The notes under the pieces were generated by a model that saw only the letters and a program-made list of their open reading frames with translations, made no database searches and had not been told where the DNA came from. Made by a program: the position numbers and the translations under genes. Below, in pieces: positions 1 through 4,367 of a stretch of 5,080 nt of DNA (its first letter is position 1; each line of letters begins with the position of its first letter). The DNA lies in assembly GCA_025454185.1 (NCBI GenBank), contig JALOOY010000187.1:1-5080 (forward strand). The letters run 5' to 3'. Origin of the DNA: Thermodesulfobacteriota bacterium. GTDB lineage: Bacteria; Desulfobacterota; RBG-13-43-22.

Positions 1-161
1 AGCTTCCCCAGTGCTTCCTTGATCCGGATTTCCCATACTACCGCCGCGCTGATAAAAACCATATTCTCCCTGCTGGCGATATGTCTTTTAAGCCCGGGAG
101 GCAATTCCGGGTTGTCATCCAGCCACCACAACAAAATGTGTGTATCCAACAGCAAATTCAT
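1..161 (-). CDS. PIN-domain (VapC-type) toxin, N-terminal part, cut by window edge
   Basis: The minus strand from ATG at 161 reads MNLLLDTHILLWWLDDNPEL and runs open for 53 codons to the window edge. The opening LLLDTH with aspartate 6, the following hydrophobic/Trp stretch, and VVWEI with glutamate 44 are the first two acidic landmarks of PIN-domain ribonucleases of the VapC type. These toxins cleave RNA with a magnesium-bound acidic cluster in the cytoplasm. The remaining acidic residues (usual family length about 125-135) lie beyond the edge, so intactness cannot be judged. The start codon overlaps the antitoxin stop as ATGA (158-161), and only a weak GGGA lies ahead of it, so translation is probably coupled to the antitoxin. 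The partner identity (Phd/YefM-like upstream) supports the call. The family is clear; the RNA target is unknown. Confidence 0.88.
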   Translation of the reverse strand, partial: MNLLLDTHILLWWLDDNPELPPGLKRHIASRENMVFISAAVVWEIRIKEALGK

Positions 162-397
162 TCCCGGCCCATCCCGAAAGCCCTAACGATATCTTCTGGA
201 AGGACATCGAAGTCGGCGGCGATCCTTATTTTTCCTTTTAAAGCGCCCGGCAGTCGTTCCGCCTGCCCTTTTTCATAGCGGATCAGCTTCGCCACCGGTT
301 TGCCGGCCCTGCCGATGATGATCTCCTCGCCGGCCAGGACTTTTTCAATCAGGGCGGATAATTGAGCCTTGGCCTGGGATATGTTGGTTACCTGCAA
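158..397 (-). CDS. Phd/YefM-type antitoxin
   Basis: This 79-residue protein has the N-terminal pattern of Phd/YefM antitoxins: VTNISQAKAQLSALIEKVLAGE, then EIIIGRAGKPVAKLI, a DNA-binding fold, followed by a polar C-terminal tail (to FGMGRE) that would neutralise the toxin. A GTG at 404-406 would give three more residues, but it overlaps the perfect AGGAGG ribosome-binding site (406-411). The TTG at 395-397 lies 8 nt from that site and is the better start. The stop overlaps the PIN toxin start by ATGA, so the two genes form a classic antitoxin-first operon. Antitoxins of this family normally repress their own promoter, alone and with toxin; the inverted repeat at 421-432 is a candidate operator. 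Family assignment is strong; the start codon is inferred from spacing. Confidence 0.88.
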   Translation of the reverse strand: MQVTNISQAKAQLSALIEKVLAGEEIIIGRAGKPVAKLIRYEKGQAERLPGALKGKIRIAADFDVLPEDIVRAFGMGRE

Positions 398-405
398 TTC
401 TGTCA

Positions 406-411
406 CCTCCT
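406..411 (-). promoter_or_regulatory. Ribosome-binding site AGGAGG that decides the antitoxin start
   Basis: The minus strand reads AGGAGGTGACAGAATTG. The GTG shares a base with the Shine-Dalgarno sequence, so it is too close to be used, while the TTG (395-397) sits at the ideal distance of 8 nt. This shortens the antitoxin by three residues compared with the longest reading frame. Confidence 0.7.
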
Positions 412-420
412 AATTAAATA

Positions 421-432
421 GTCTGACCAGAC
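421..432. promoter_or_regulatory. Candidate antitoxin operator: inverted repeat GTCTG-AC-CAGAC
   Basis: A perfect 5-bp inverted repeat with a 2-bp centre lies between the -35 box and the antitoxin ribosome-binding site. Phd-type antitoxins bind short palindromes in this position, so it is a plausible autorepression site. Part of the palindrome arises from the neighbouring GACCA repeat, so it could be incidental. Confidence 0.35.
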
Positions 433-440
433 CAGACCAG
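425..440. repeat. Tandem 5-bp repeat, GACCA x3 plus one base
   Basis: The plus strand reads GACCAGACCAGACCAG, three exact copies of GACCA plus a G. On the minus strand this is TGGTC x3 in the promoter spacer of the antitoxin-toxin operon. Gain or loss of one unit would move the -35 and -10 elements by 5 bp relative to each other. Three copies is short, so slippage rates may be low. Confidence 0.7.
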
Positions 441-472
441 GCTGTCAAGTATTTTATTGATCCCTATACCGC

Positions 473-722
473 CTACTCCACTTTCTTTCGGGTGCGAATC
501 TGCCGGGCCAGCTTGCGGTCCGCTTCCCCCAGGAAGGTCTGGACGAAATCGCCACCCCCAGGATCCGCTTTTCATAGGCCTTACGCTCTCCCTCCTCTCG
601 AAGAGACAGGACCCGCGACCAATCCCCCCAGGCTCCGGATCAGCCCCCGCCCATCATCTCCGGCATTGGCCCTGTTCCTTCCCGCCGGCCATGAATCCCC
701 GGCAGGCCCGGACGGCCTGCTT
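473..722 (-). pseudogene. Decayed REP-associated / IS200-like (Y1-type) transposase fragment
   Basis: Minus-strand fragments in different frames read in order like the C-terminal half of REP-associated tyrosine transposases. Segment A (666-722) reads AVRACRGFMAGGKEQGQ, resembling the family's YRxFVxxGxxQG. Segment B (623-646) reads GLIRSLGG, a family hallmark. Segment C (550-624) contains DWSRVLSLREEGERKAYEKR, then ILGVA. Segment D (473-547) contains FVQTFLGEADRKLARQIR and stops at TAG 473-475. C and D rejoin as RILGVA(D)FVQ, the family's RILGxxxFV pattern, if one base lost near 548-549 is restored. B and C change frame at a run of six G. The HUH catalytic half and the C-terminal helix-turn-helix are absent, so the element is dead and truncated at both ends. 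Family identity rests on remembered motifs. This stretch explains most of the gap between the antitoxin promoter and the ATPase gene. Confidence 0.6.
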
Positions 723-737
723 TTGGGAGGATAATTC

Positions 738-766
738 TTGACCAAAGTTACAAAACATGATATATT
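738..766 (+). promoter_or_regulatory. Sigma-70-type promoter of the AAA ATPase gene
   Basis: TTGACC (738-743, five of six consensus) and TATATT (761-766, five of six) are separated by exactly 17 nt. Transcription would start near 773, leaving a leader of about 35 nt before the GTG start at 808. This is the best-formed promoter in the window, and it lies directly next to the breakpoint of the transposase remnant. Confidence 0.7.
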
Positions 767-776
767 TTCTATCATG
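756..776. promoter_or_regulatory. Inverted repeat CATGATA-N7-TATCATG over the -10 box
   Basis: Two perfect 7-bp arms (756-762 and 770-776) flank a 7-bp AT-rich centre and cover the -10 element and the likely transcription start. CATGATAT also recurs as a direct repeat at 756-763 and 773-780. A protein bound here would block RNA polymerase, so this is a candidate operator. The regulator is not identifiable; the ATPase carries a winged-helix-like region, so autoregulation is possible but speculative. Confidence 0.5.
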
Positions 777-807
777 ATATGAATGTTTGTACCATAAGGA
801 GGGACCT

Positions 808-2025
808 GTGGCCTGGAGATACAAGCAGAGGTGGATGGCGGACCAATTGCGGAAGGCAGTTCGCTTTTCACCGGTGGTGGTATTAACCGGTGCTCGGCAA
901 ACCGGGAAAAGCACCCTGCTCCGGGAAGAAACGCCATTCAAAGACTGGCAATATCTCAACCTGGATGATTTGGACCTACTGTCCCTGGCCGAGAAAAGGC
1001 CGGAGGAGCTGCTCGCCTTATCCAACAGATTAATCGTCGACGAGGTTCAACGGAGCCCTAATTTCCTCCTGGCGGTAAAACAAGCCGTGGATCGGGATCG
1101 AACCAGGCGGGTGGTTCTTTCCGGTTCGGCGAACCTCCTGCTCATGAAATCCGTTTCAGAGACCCTGGCCGGGCGGGCGGTCTACTTTGACCTCTTCCCG
1201 TTCTCCCTGGGAGAAGAAAAGGAAAAGGCCTTTACCGACTGGATTTCCCGGCTGCCCGGTCCGGCTTTCCCCAAATCTCTCGGGCCTGTGGAGCCCGTAC
1301 CGGAGTTTTCATTGTTTCGAGGGTTCCTCCCTCCGGTTACGTTTCTGGCCGATGAAGATGAAGTCGCCGCCTGGTGGCAGGGATATATCCGAACTTATCT
1401 GGAACGGGATTTGCGGGACCTCAGCCAGATCAGCAGCCTGCCGGATTTCCGGCGGCTCATGGGCCTGCTGGCCCTAAGAAACGGTCAAATCCTCAAGCAG
1501 AGCGAGTTGGCTCGGGACGCGGGCCTCTCCCAGCCGACAACCGGCCGGTACATCAACCTGCTGGAAATAAGCGGTCTGCTGGTTAAACTAATGCCCTACA
1601 GCAGGAATATCTCCAAGAGAATCATCAAATCTCCCAAAGCTTATTGGATCGATCCCGGCTTGGTCTGCGCCTTGGCCGGTTATAGAAAAATCCAAGGGGT
1701 AGCGCCATCCTTCAAAGGGCCTTGGTTTGAATCGTTGATCTTCCTGAATCTCCTGATCCTGGCCAGGACCGTGGGTGGGGAATTGTTTTACTTTCGAACA
1801 CAGGGGGGAAAGGAAAGAGAGGTGGATTTCATCCTGGAGACGGCGAACCGAGTGATAGCAGTTGAAGTAAAATATGCCGATAAAATCGGGATGCGGGACG
1901 CGGAGAACCTGCGTTTCTTGAGAGACCTGCTGCCGAACTGGGGAGCCGGCCTAATCATCTATAATGGACCCGAGGTCAAAACCCTGGGGGAAAACATCCA
2001 TGCTGTTCCTTGGGGAATGATTTAA
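808..2025 (+). CDS. AAA-family ATPase with DUF4143 C-terminal domain
   Basis: This 405-residue protein belongs to the common AAA_14/DUF4143 ATPase family. The Walker A loop GARQTGKST is at residues 28-36, the Walker B-like LIVDEVQ at about 75-81, and a sensor-like LSGSANLLL follows. A winged-helix-like region lies near residues 218-265 (SELARDAGLSQPTTGRYINL from 232). The DUF4143 part has YWIDPGL (279-285) and a PD-(D/E)XK-like pair REVDF (D340) and EVK (E353, K355), as in many family members. Cellular role is poorly known; such proteins are scattered in genomes, often near mobile or defence genes. The start is GTG at 808, with AAGGAGG at 796-802 placed 5 nt ahead; an in-frame TTG at 787 precedes that ribosome-binding site and is less likely. 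Length is normal and all motifs look intact. The gene stands alone between a transposase remnant and a convergent gene pair. Confidence 0.88.
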   Translation: MAWRYKQRWMADQLRKAVRFSPVVVLTGARQTGKSTLLREETPFKDWQYLNLDDLDLLSLAEKRPEELLALSNRLIVDEVQRSPNFLLAVKQAVDRDRTRRVVLSGSANLLLMKSVSETLAGRAVYFDLFPFSLGEEKEKAFTDWISRLPGPAFPKSLGPVEPVPEFSLFRGFLPPVTFLADEDEVAAWWQGYIRTYLERDLRDLSQISSLPDFRRLMGLLALRNGQILKQSELARDAGLSQPTTGRYINLLEISGLLVKLMPYSRNISKRIIKSPKAYWIDPGLVCALAGYRKIQGVAPSFKGPWFESLIFLNLLILARTVGGELFYFRTQGGKEREVDFILETANRVIAVEVKYADKIGMRDAENLRFLRDLLPNWGAGLIIYNGPEVKTLGENIHAVPWGMI

Positions 2026-2039
2026 CGATTTTTAACAGG

Positions 2040-2055
2040 GGCCGGAGGCCATTTT
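2040..2055. terminator. Possible weak terminator hairpin between convergent genes
   Basis: GGCC-GGA-GGCC (2040-2050) followed by ATTTT lies in the 31-bp gap between the ATPase stop and the stop of the minus-strand gene. The stem is only 4 bp and the T-tract is short, so this is a weak candidate. Convergent genes usually need a terminator, which is the main reason to list it. Confidence 0.22.
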
Positions 2056-2056
2056 C

Positions 2057-3109
2057 CTATATCTTGAGCATGGTTTTGGTGCGGTCGAATATTTCCCGAT
2101 GGGGGCTGGAAGTGTTGGAGAGTGCCTCCCGGACTCGCTTGACCCAGCCGGGGCCCAGCTTTTGAATTGCCTCCCAGGCCAACCGCAAATCACCCGGACG
2201 CTCTTCCAGCAGTACGGCCAACAGTTGGGCGGCCTGAAACAGGTCCTTTTGAACTTTGCTGTGGGCTGTGACCTCCCGCTCTCTGGAGATAATCAGCTTG
2301 TGGAGGGCGAAACGGGCCGGCTGGGGAACATTGACCAGAATACCCCCTCCATCCACAACCGCGCCCTTTACCGGACCTTCCATCAGGTAGTCCAGAAAGC
2401 GTAAAGGCTGGGCGGCCGCCTGAAATCGTCGAATATATACCGGCCGGTCTTGGGCAGATCTCTTCTCCGGTGTCAGCAGATCCACGCGGAGGGAATGCCC
2501 CCGGACCTTGAAGGAAGTAACCGGGTCCCTCGGGTTCATCGAGGGGACCGGGAGAAAACCCATTTGCAGCCCTTCCAGGGCTTTAGGAATGTTGGCCTGG
2601 ACATCACAAAGACCCAGACTCATGTTCGCCCGACCTCCCAAATCGATATCCTGGGTCCGCAAAGCGGCTTTTTCCCACTGGAATCCCAGGAGGTTTCCCA
2701 GCACTATAAAGGCCTGGGTACCCAGCAGCACGCCATCCAGATGAAATACACCGCTGTCGGCCAGGGCCTTCAGGACCCGGCCCACGGAGGAATCGGTAAC
2801 GAGGGCCCCTCCTATTCGGAGTTGGGCGCAAAGCCGTTGGATAGGTTCGACATCAGAAGCAAAATATTCCCTTTGGAGACGGTGCGCTTGAACCAGTCGA
2901 TCCAGATCGCCGCTTTTTCGACCGATGTAGATCTGGCGGACGGCCCCTCCCGGATCCGTATGCTGGTAATAGTAATAATCGATGCCTTTTACAGTTTTCA
3001 GCGTGAAACAACCCGGCAAATGGCCGATGGCGCGTTGGGCCTCGAGTGCGGTCAATTGTTCCACGAATTCGGCATATAGGGTCTGGGTTTCCAGCGGCAA
3101 TCTGTTCAA
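2057..3109 (-). CDS. GSU2403-like nucleotidyltransferase-fold protein
   Basis: This 350-residue protein resembles the GSU2403 family of nucleotidyltransferase-fold proteins (NTP_transf_8-like). The N-terminal part has a tyrosine-rich strand DYYYYQHTDPGG (54-65) and QIYIGRKSGDLDRLV, typical of the family. The nucleotidyltransferase core shows VLLGTQAF (G130, T131 at the usual hG[GS] turn), then RTQDIDL with D154 and D156, and LRVDLL with D210, which supplies the third carboxylate. The metal-binding triad therefore looks complete and the enzyme is probably active, transferring a nucleotide to an unknown target. Related folds act as toxins (AbiEii/MenT), but this family's role is not established. 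The likely start is TTG at 3109, with GGAGG at 3120-3124, 10 nt away. It lies 63 nt downstream of a small antitoxin-like gene on the same strand, with a perfect inverted repeat in between. Confidence 0.8.
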   Translation of the reverse strand: MNRLPLETQTLYAEFVEQLTALEAQRAIGHLPGCFTLKTVKGIDYYYYQHTDPGGAVRQIYIGRKSGDLDRLVQAHRLQREYFASDVEPIQRLCAQLRIGGALVTDSSVGRVLKALADSGVFHLDGVLLGTQAFIVLGNLLGFQWEKAALRTQDIDLGGRANMSLGLCDVQANIPKALEGLQMGFLPVPSMNPRDPVTSFKVRGHSLRVDLLTPEKRSAQDRPVYIRRFQAAAQPLRFLDYLMEGPVKGAVVDGGGILVNVPQPARFALHKLIISREREVTAHSKVQKDLFQAAQLLAVLLEERPGDLRLAWEAIQKLGPGWVKRVREALSNTSSPHREIFDRTKTMLKI

Positions 3110-3137
3110 GGATCACACCCCTCCCTGGAACACAATA

Positions 3138-3173
3138 AGTTATACGCAGCTTACATAAAATTTGCGTATAACT
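3138..3173. promoter_or_regulatory. Perfect 11-bp inverted repeat AGTTATACGCA-N14-TGCGTATAACT
   Basis: Arms lie at 3138-3148 and 3163-3173, with an AT-rich 14-bp centre. The right arm touches the stop codon of the upstream minus-strand gene, and the left arm lies 14 nt from the ribosome-binding site of the nucleotidyltransferase gene. Each arm contains a -10-like TATAAC, one on each strand; the minus copy (3139-3144) could start a separate transcript for the nucleotidyltransferase near 3131, but no good -35 exists. No T-tract follows on the minus strand, so it does not look like a terminator for that operon. On the plus strand a T-run follows at 3178-3183, yet no plus-strand gene ends here. 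An operator or RNA processing hairpin is most likely. Confidence 0.6.
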
Positions 3174-3508
3174 CAATCTTTTTTACCCCCGGTACGTGGA
3201 ATCGTGATCCGGGTGCAGGGAAAGCAGCCGCAGCCGGTTGCTTTCGCGGCAGGCGACGCCTCGGCATCCCTTTCCAGGATTTTCAGGTCCCTTTTTGCCG
3301 GCGGGTTTTTCTCGGCCCACTGGACGGCGGCATCGAGGTCCCGGCTGACGTCGGGTTGGTGAAGCCACCGCTCATTTTCTGGAATAAACCGGCCTACCTT
3401 GATAATCCATACGCCGGCGTCGATTTGATCAATCAACACGGTCTGACCCGCGTATTTTTTTCCTGGTGATATCTGACCGCTCCTGCCGACCGATTTGATG
3501 GTCTCCAT
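3173..3508 (-). CDS. Small hypothetical protein, possibly AbrB-like antitoxin
   Basis: This 111-residue protein starts at ATG 3508 with AGGGAG (3514-3519) 5 nt ahead. Residues 1-40 (METIKSVGRSGQISPGKKYA, then a VLID...GVWIIKVGRFIP strand-turn-strand) resemble the swapped-hairpin fold of AbrB/MazE antitoxins, although the usual PK.IRE core is lacking. Residues 41-80 contain NERWLH and DLDAAVQWAEKNPP, an amphipathic helix with acidic character like an antitoxin tail. The last 25 residues are odd: a Cys-rich CGCFPC and basic end that looks less like protein sequence; a different frame there reads ESNRLRLLSLHPDHDSTYRG before its own stop, so an old frameshift is possible. It precedes the nucleotidyltransferase-fold gene on the same strand and may be its antitoxin or regulator. 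Similar small proteins seem to occur in other bacteria, but I cannot assign a confirmed family. Confidence 0.6.
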   Translation of the reverse strand: METIKSVGRSGQISPGKKYAGQTVLIDQIDAGVWIIKVGRFIPENERWLHQPDVSRDLDAAVQWAEKNPPAKRDLKILERDAEASPAAKATGCGCFPCTRITIPRTGGKKD

Positions 3509-3532
3509 GGATGCTCCCTTACAAATATTCGG

Positions 3533-3560
3533 TTTTCATGATGGCACAAAAGCATGAAAA
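3533..3560. promoter_or_regulatory. Inverted repeat TTTTCATG-N12-CATGAAAA upstream of the small antitoxin-like gene
   Basis: Perfect 8-bp arms (3533-3540, 3553-3560) have equivalent bases 20 bp apart, about two helical turns, which suits a dimeric repressor binding one face of DNA. The repeat lies 25-52 bp upstream of the ATG at 3508 on the minus strand, where a promoter is expected. A weak -35/-10 pair TTGTGC-N16-TATTTG can be read there (-10 at 3523-3528). A run of eight A (3557-3564) overlaps the right arm. This is an operator candidate for autoregulation. Confidence 0.45.
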
Positions 3561-3618
3561 AAAAGGGGCTTTACATTTTTAGATTGCTGGGGACAACCTG
3601 ACATCATAAAATGACCCT

Positions 3619-3684
3619 GTGAACTTGAAAGAAGGCAAAAGCCTGAATCAGTGGATTAACGAGAAGCTGGAACAGGCTGGTTGA
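3619..3684 (+). pseudogene. Remnant of a HicB-type antitoxin (C-terminal helix pair)
   Basis: The plus strand reads VNLKEGKSLNQWINEKLEQA, then G and a TGA stop (3682-3684), 21 codons preceded in frame by a TAA at 3608-3610. EGKSLNQWI.E.LE is the conserved end of the ribbon-helix-helix domain in HicB antitoxins. The N-terminal partial RNase-H-like domain and any HicA toxin are missing, and there is no ribosome-binding site before the GTG. It is therefore a leftover 3' end of a lost hicAB-type module, joined to unrelated sequence near 3610-3625. The motif is short, so identity is likely but not certain. Confidence 0.5.
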
Positions 3685-3704
3685 TCGCCTTTACGTAGGT
3701 TTTG

Positions 3705-3751
3705 CGGGGACCATTCGTCTATTTTGCCATCCAGCACACGATGGTCTCCCG
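3705..3751. other. Imperfect 13-bp hairpin upstream of the ferritin-like gene
   Basis: CGGG-GACCAT-(T)-CGT (3705-3718) pairs with ACG-ATGGTC-(T)-CCCG (3738-3751), giving 13 base pairs with one single-base bulge on each side and a 19-nt loop. No T-tract follows on either strand, so it is not an obvious intrinsic terminator. It could be a leader structure of the downstream gene, or an end palindrome left by a lost element. The rest of 3509-3805 holds the inverted repeat at 3533-3560 and the HicB remnant; I see no convincing promoter for the gene at 3806. Confidence 0.4.
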
Positions 3752-3805
3752 GATTACTCTGAAAAAGAAAGATCATCCCCCCAGAAAGGAACAAGGATAG
3801 CCTTT

Positions 3806-4318
3806 ATGCCCACATCCCAGGAAGAAATACTAAAAGGTCTGCAAACCGCCATGGAGGCTGAAATCTTCGGCCACAACTTCTACAAGAGCACGGCCCAGAA
3901 CACCTCGGATCCGCTGGGCCGGGAAACCTTTGCCCGCATGGCCGCGGAGGAACTGGGGCATTTCAACTACCTGCGCACCCAGTACAAAGCGATCATGGAG
4001 AAGGGAAACTATAATTTCTACCCGCCCCTGGCCCTGGCCCACGAAAAACACGCCGGCAACCCCATTTTCAGCGAGGCGATCCGCCGGCGGGTCAAGGACA
4101 GCCATTTGGAAGTAAGCGCCCTGAGCATCGGCATGAAGCTGGAACTCGACGCAGTCAACTTCTACCGCGGCTGCGCCCGTAAGGCCGAAAGCGAAAAGGC
4201 CCGGCAGTTCTACAACGAACTGGCCGCCTGGGAAGAGGACCACTACCGGGCTTTCGAGCAGCAGTTGGACCAACTGAAGGACGAATATTTCCAGGCCAAC
4301 AACTTTGTTCCCTTTTGA
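3806..4318 (+). CDS. Ferritin-like diiron protein, rubrerythrin family without rubredoxin domain
   Basis: This 170-residue all-helical protein shows two diiron half-sites: E19 in helix 1, E49-xx-H52 (EELGH), E113 (KLELDAVNFY) and E143-xx-H146 (WEEDHY). This is the ligand pattern of rubrerythrin and related ferritin-like proteins. The C-terminal CxxC rubredoxin domain of classical rubrerythrin is absent, as in many anaerobes' shorter homologues. It is cytoplasmic, with no signal peptide. Family members reduce peroxide or handle iron and oxidative stress; the exact substrate cannot be told. The ATG at 3806 has AAGGA at 3793-3797, 8 nt upstream. It ends 49 nt before the [2Fe-2S] subunit gene on the same strand, so it may share that operon. 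Codon use is regular and GC-rich, unlike the patchy region to its left. Confidence 0.87.
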   Translation: MPTSQEEILKGLQTAMEAEIFGHNFYKSTAQNTSDPLGRETFARMAAEELGHFNYLRTQYKAIMEKGNYNFYPPLALAHEKHAGNPIFSEAIRRRVKDSHLEVSALSIGMKLELDAVNFYRGCARKAESEKARQFYNELAAWEEDHYRAFEQQLDQLKDEYFQANNFVPF

Positions 4319-4330
4319 TGGCGGTCAATA

Positions 4331-4348
4331 GGCCTGCCCCTGCGGGCC
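4331..4348 (+). other. Short GC-rich hairpin between the diiron protein and the [2Fe-2S] subunit
   Basis: GGCCTGC-CCCT-GCGGGCC can form 7 pairs including one G-T, in the 49-nt gap. There is no T-tract, so it is not a standard terminator; it could be an mRNA processing or stability element separating expression of the two parts. Such small hairpins are frequent by chance in GC-rich DNA. Confidence 0.25.
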
Positions 4349-4367
4349 GAAACGGAAAGGAGGCCTC

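Larger units (their letters stand above)
412..448 (-). promoter_or_regulatory. Promoter region of the antitoxin-toxin operon
   Basis: A perfect -35 box TTGACA lies at 443-448 on the minus strand. The -10 is ambiguous. CAGACT (420-425) is at the ideal 17-nt spacing but matches consensus at only three positions; its transcript would start near 413 and keep the ribosome-binding site. TATTTA (415-420) has a 22-nt spacer and TTTAAT (413-418) a 24-nt spacer; both would start transcription within or next to the ribosome-binding site. The spacer is almost filled by the 5-bp tandem repeat at 425-440. A weak or tightly regulated promoter is typical of autorepressed toxin-antitoxin operons. The -35 is seen directly; the -10 is inferred. 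Confidence 0.5.

Noticed and set aside
421..448. CRISPR-like repeats
   Set aside because: The repeats are 5-bp tandem units without spacers, so they cannot be a CRISPR array.
457..741. Plus-strand proline-rich open frame in the gap before the ATPase
   Set aside because: Its composition (Pro, Ser, Arg) is that of an antisense reading of GC-rich DNA; it has no recognisable motif, and it lies opposite the transposase remnant.
581..1025. Two minus-strand open frames (581-937 and 654-1025) overlapping the ATPase start
   Set aside because: They run antisense into the well-supported ATPase gene and have no motif there; only their ends carry pieces of the transposase remnant, which is listed as a pseudogene.
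2450..3079. 209-codon plus-strand open frame opposite the nucleotidyltransferase gene
   Set aside because: It is antisense to a gene with clear family motifs, and its own translation shows no recognisable domain.
2853..3176. 107-codon minus-strand open frame spanning the inverted repeat and the nucleotidyltransferase start
   Set aside because: It overlaps the nucleotidyltransferase gene in another frame; its start region is the inverted repeat and it has no ribosome-binding site or motif.
3163..3183. Inverted repeat plus T6 as a plus-strand intrinsic terminator
   Set aside because: No plus-strand gene ends upstream of it; the nearest upstream genes are on the minus strand, and four bases separate the stem from the T-rich stretch.
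3830..4273. 147-codon minus-strand open frame opposite the diiron protein
   Set aside because: It is a shadow of a gene with all six metal ligands on the plus strand; the translation is Val/Gly-rich with no motif.
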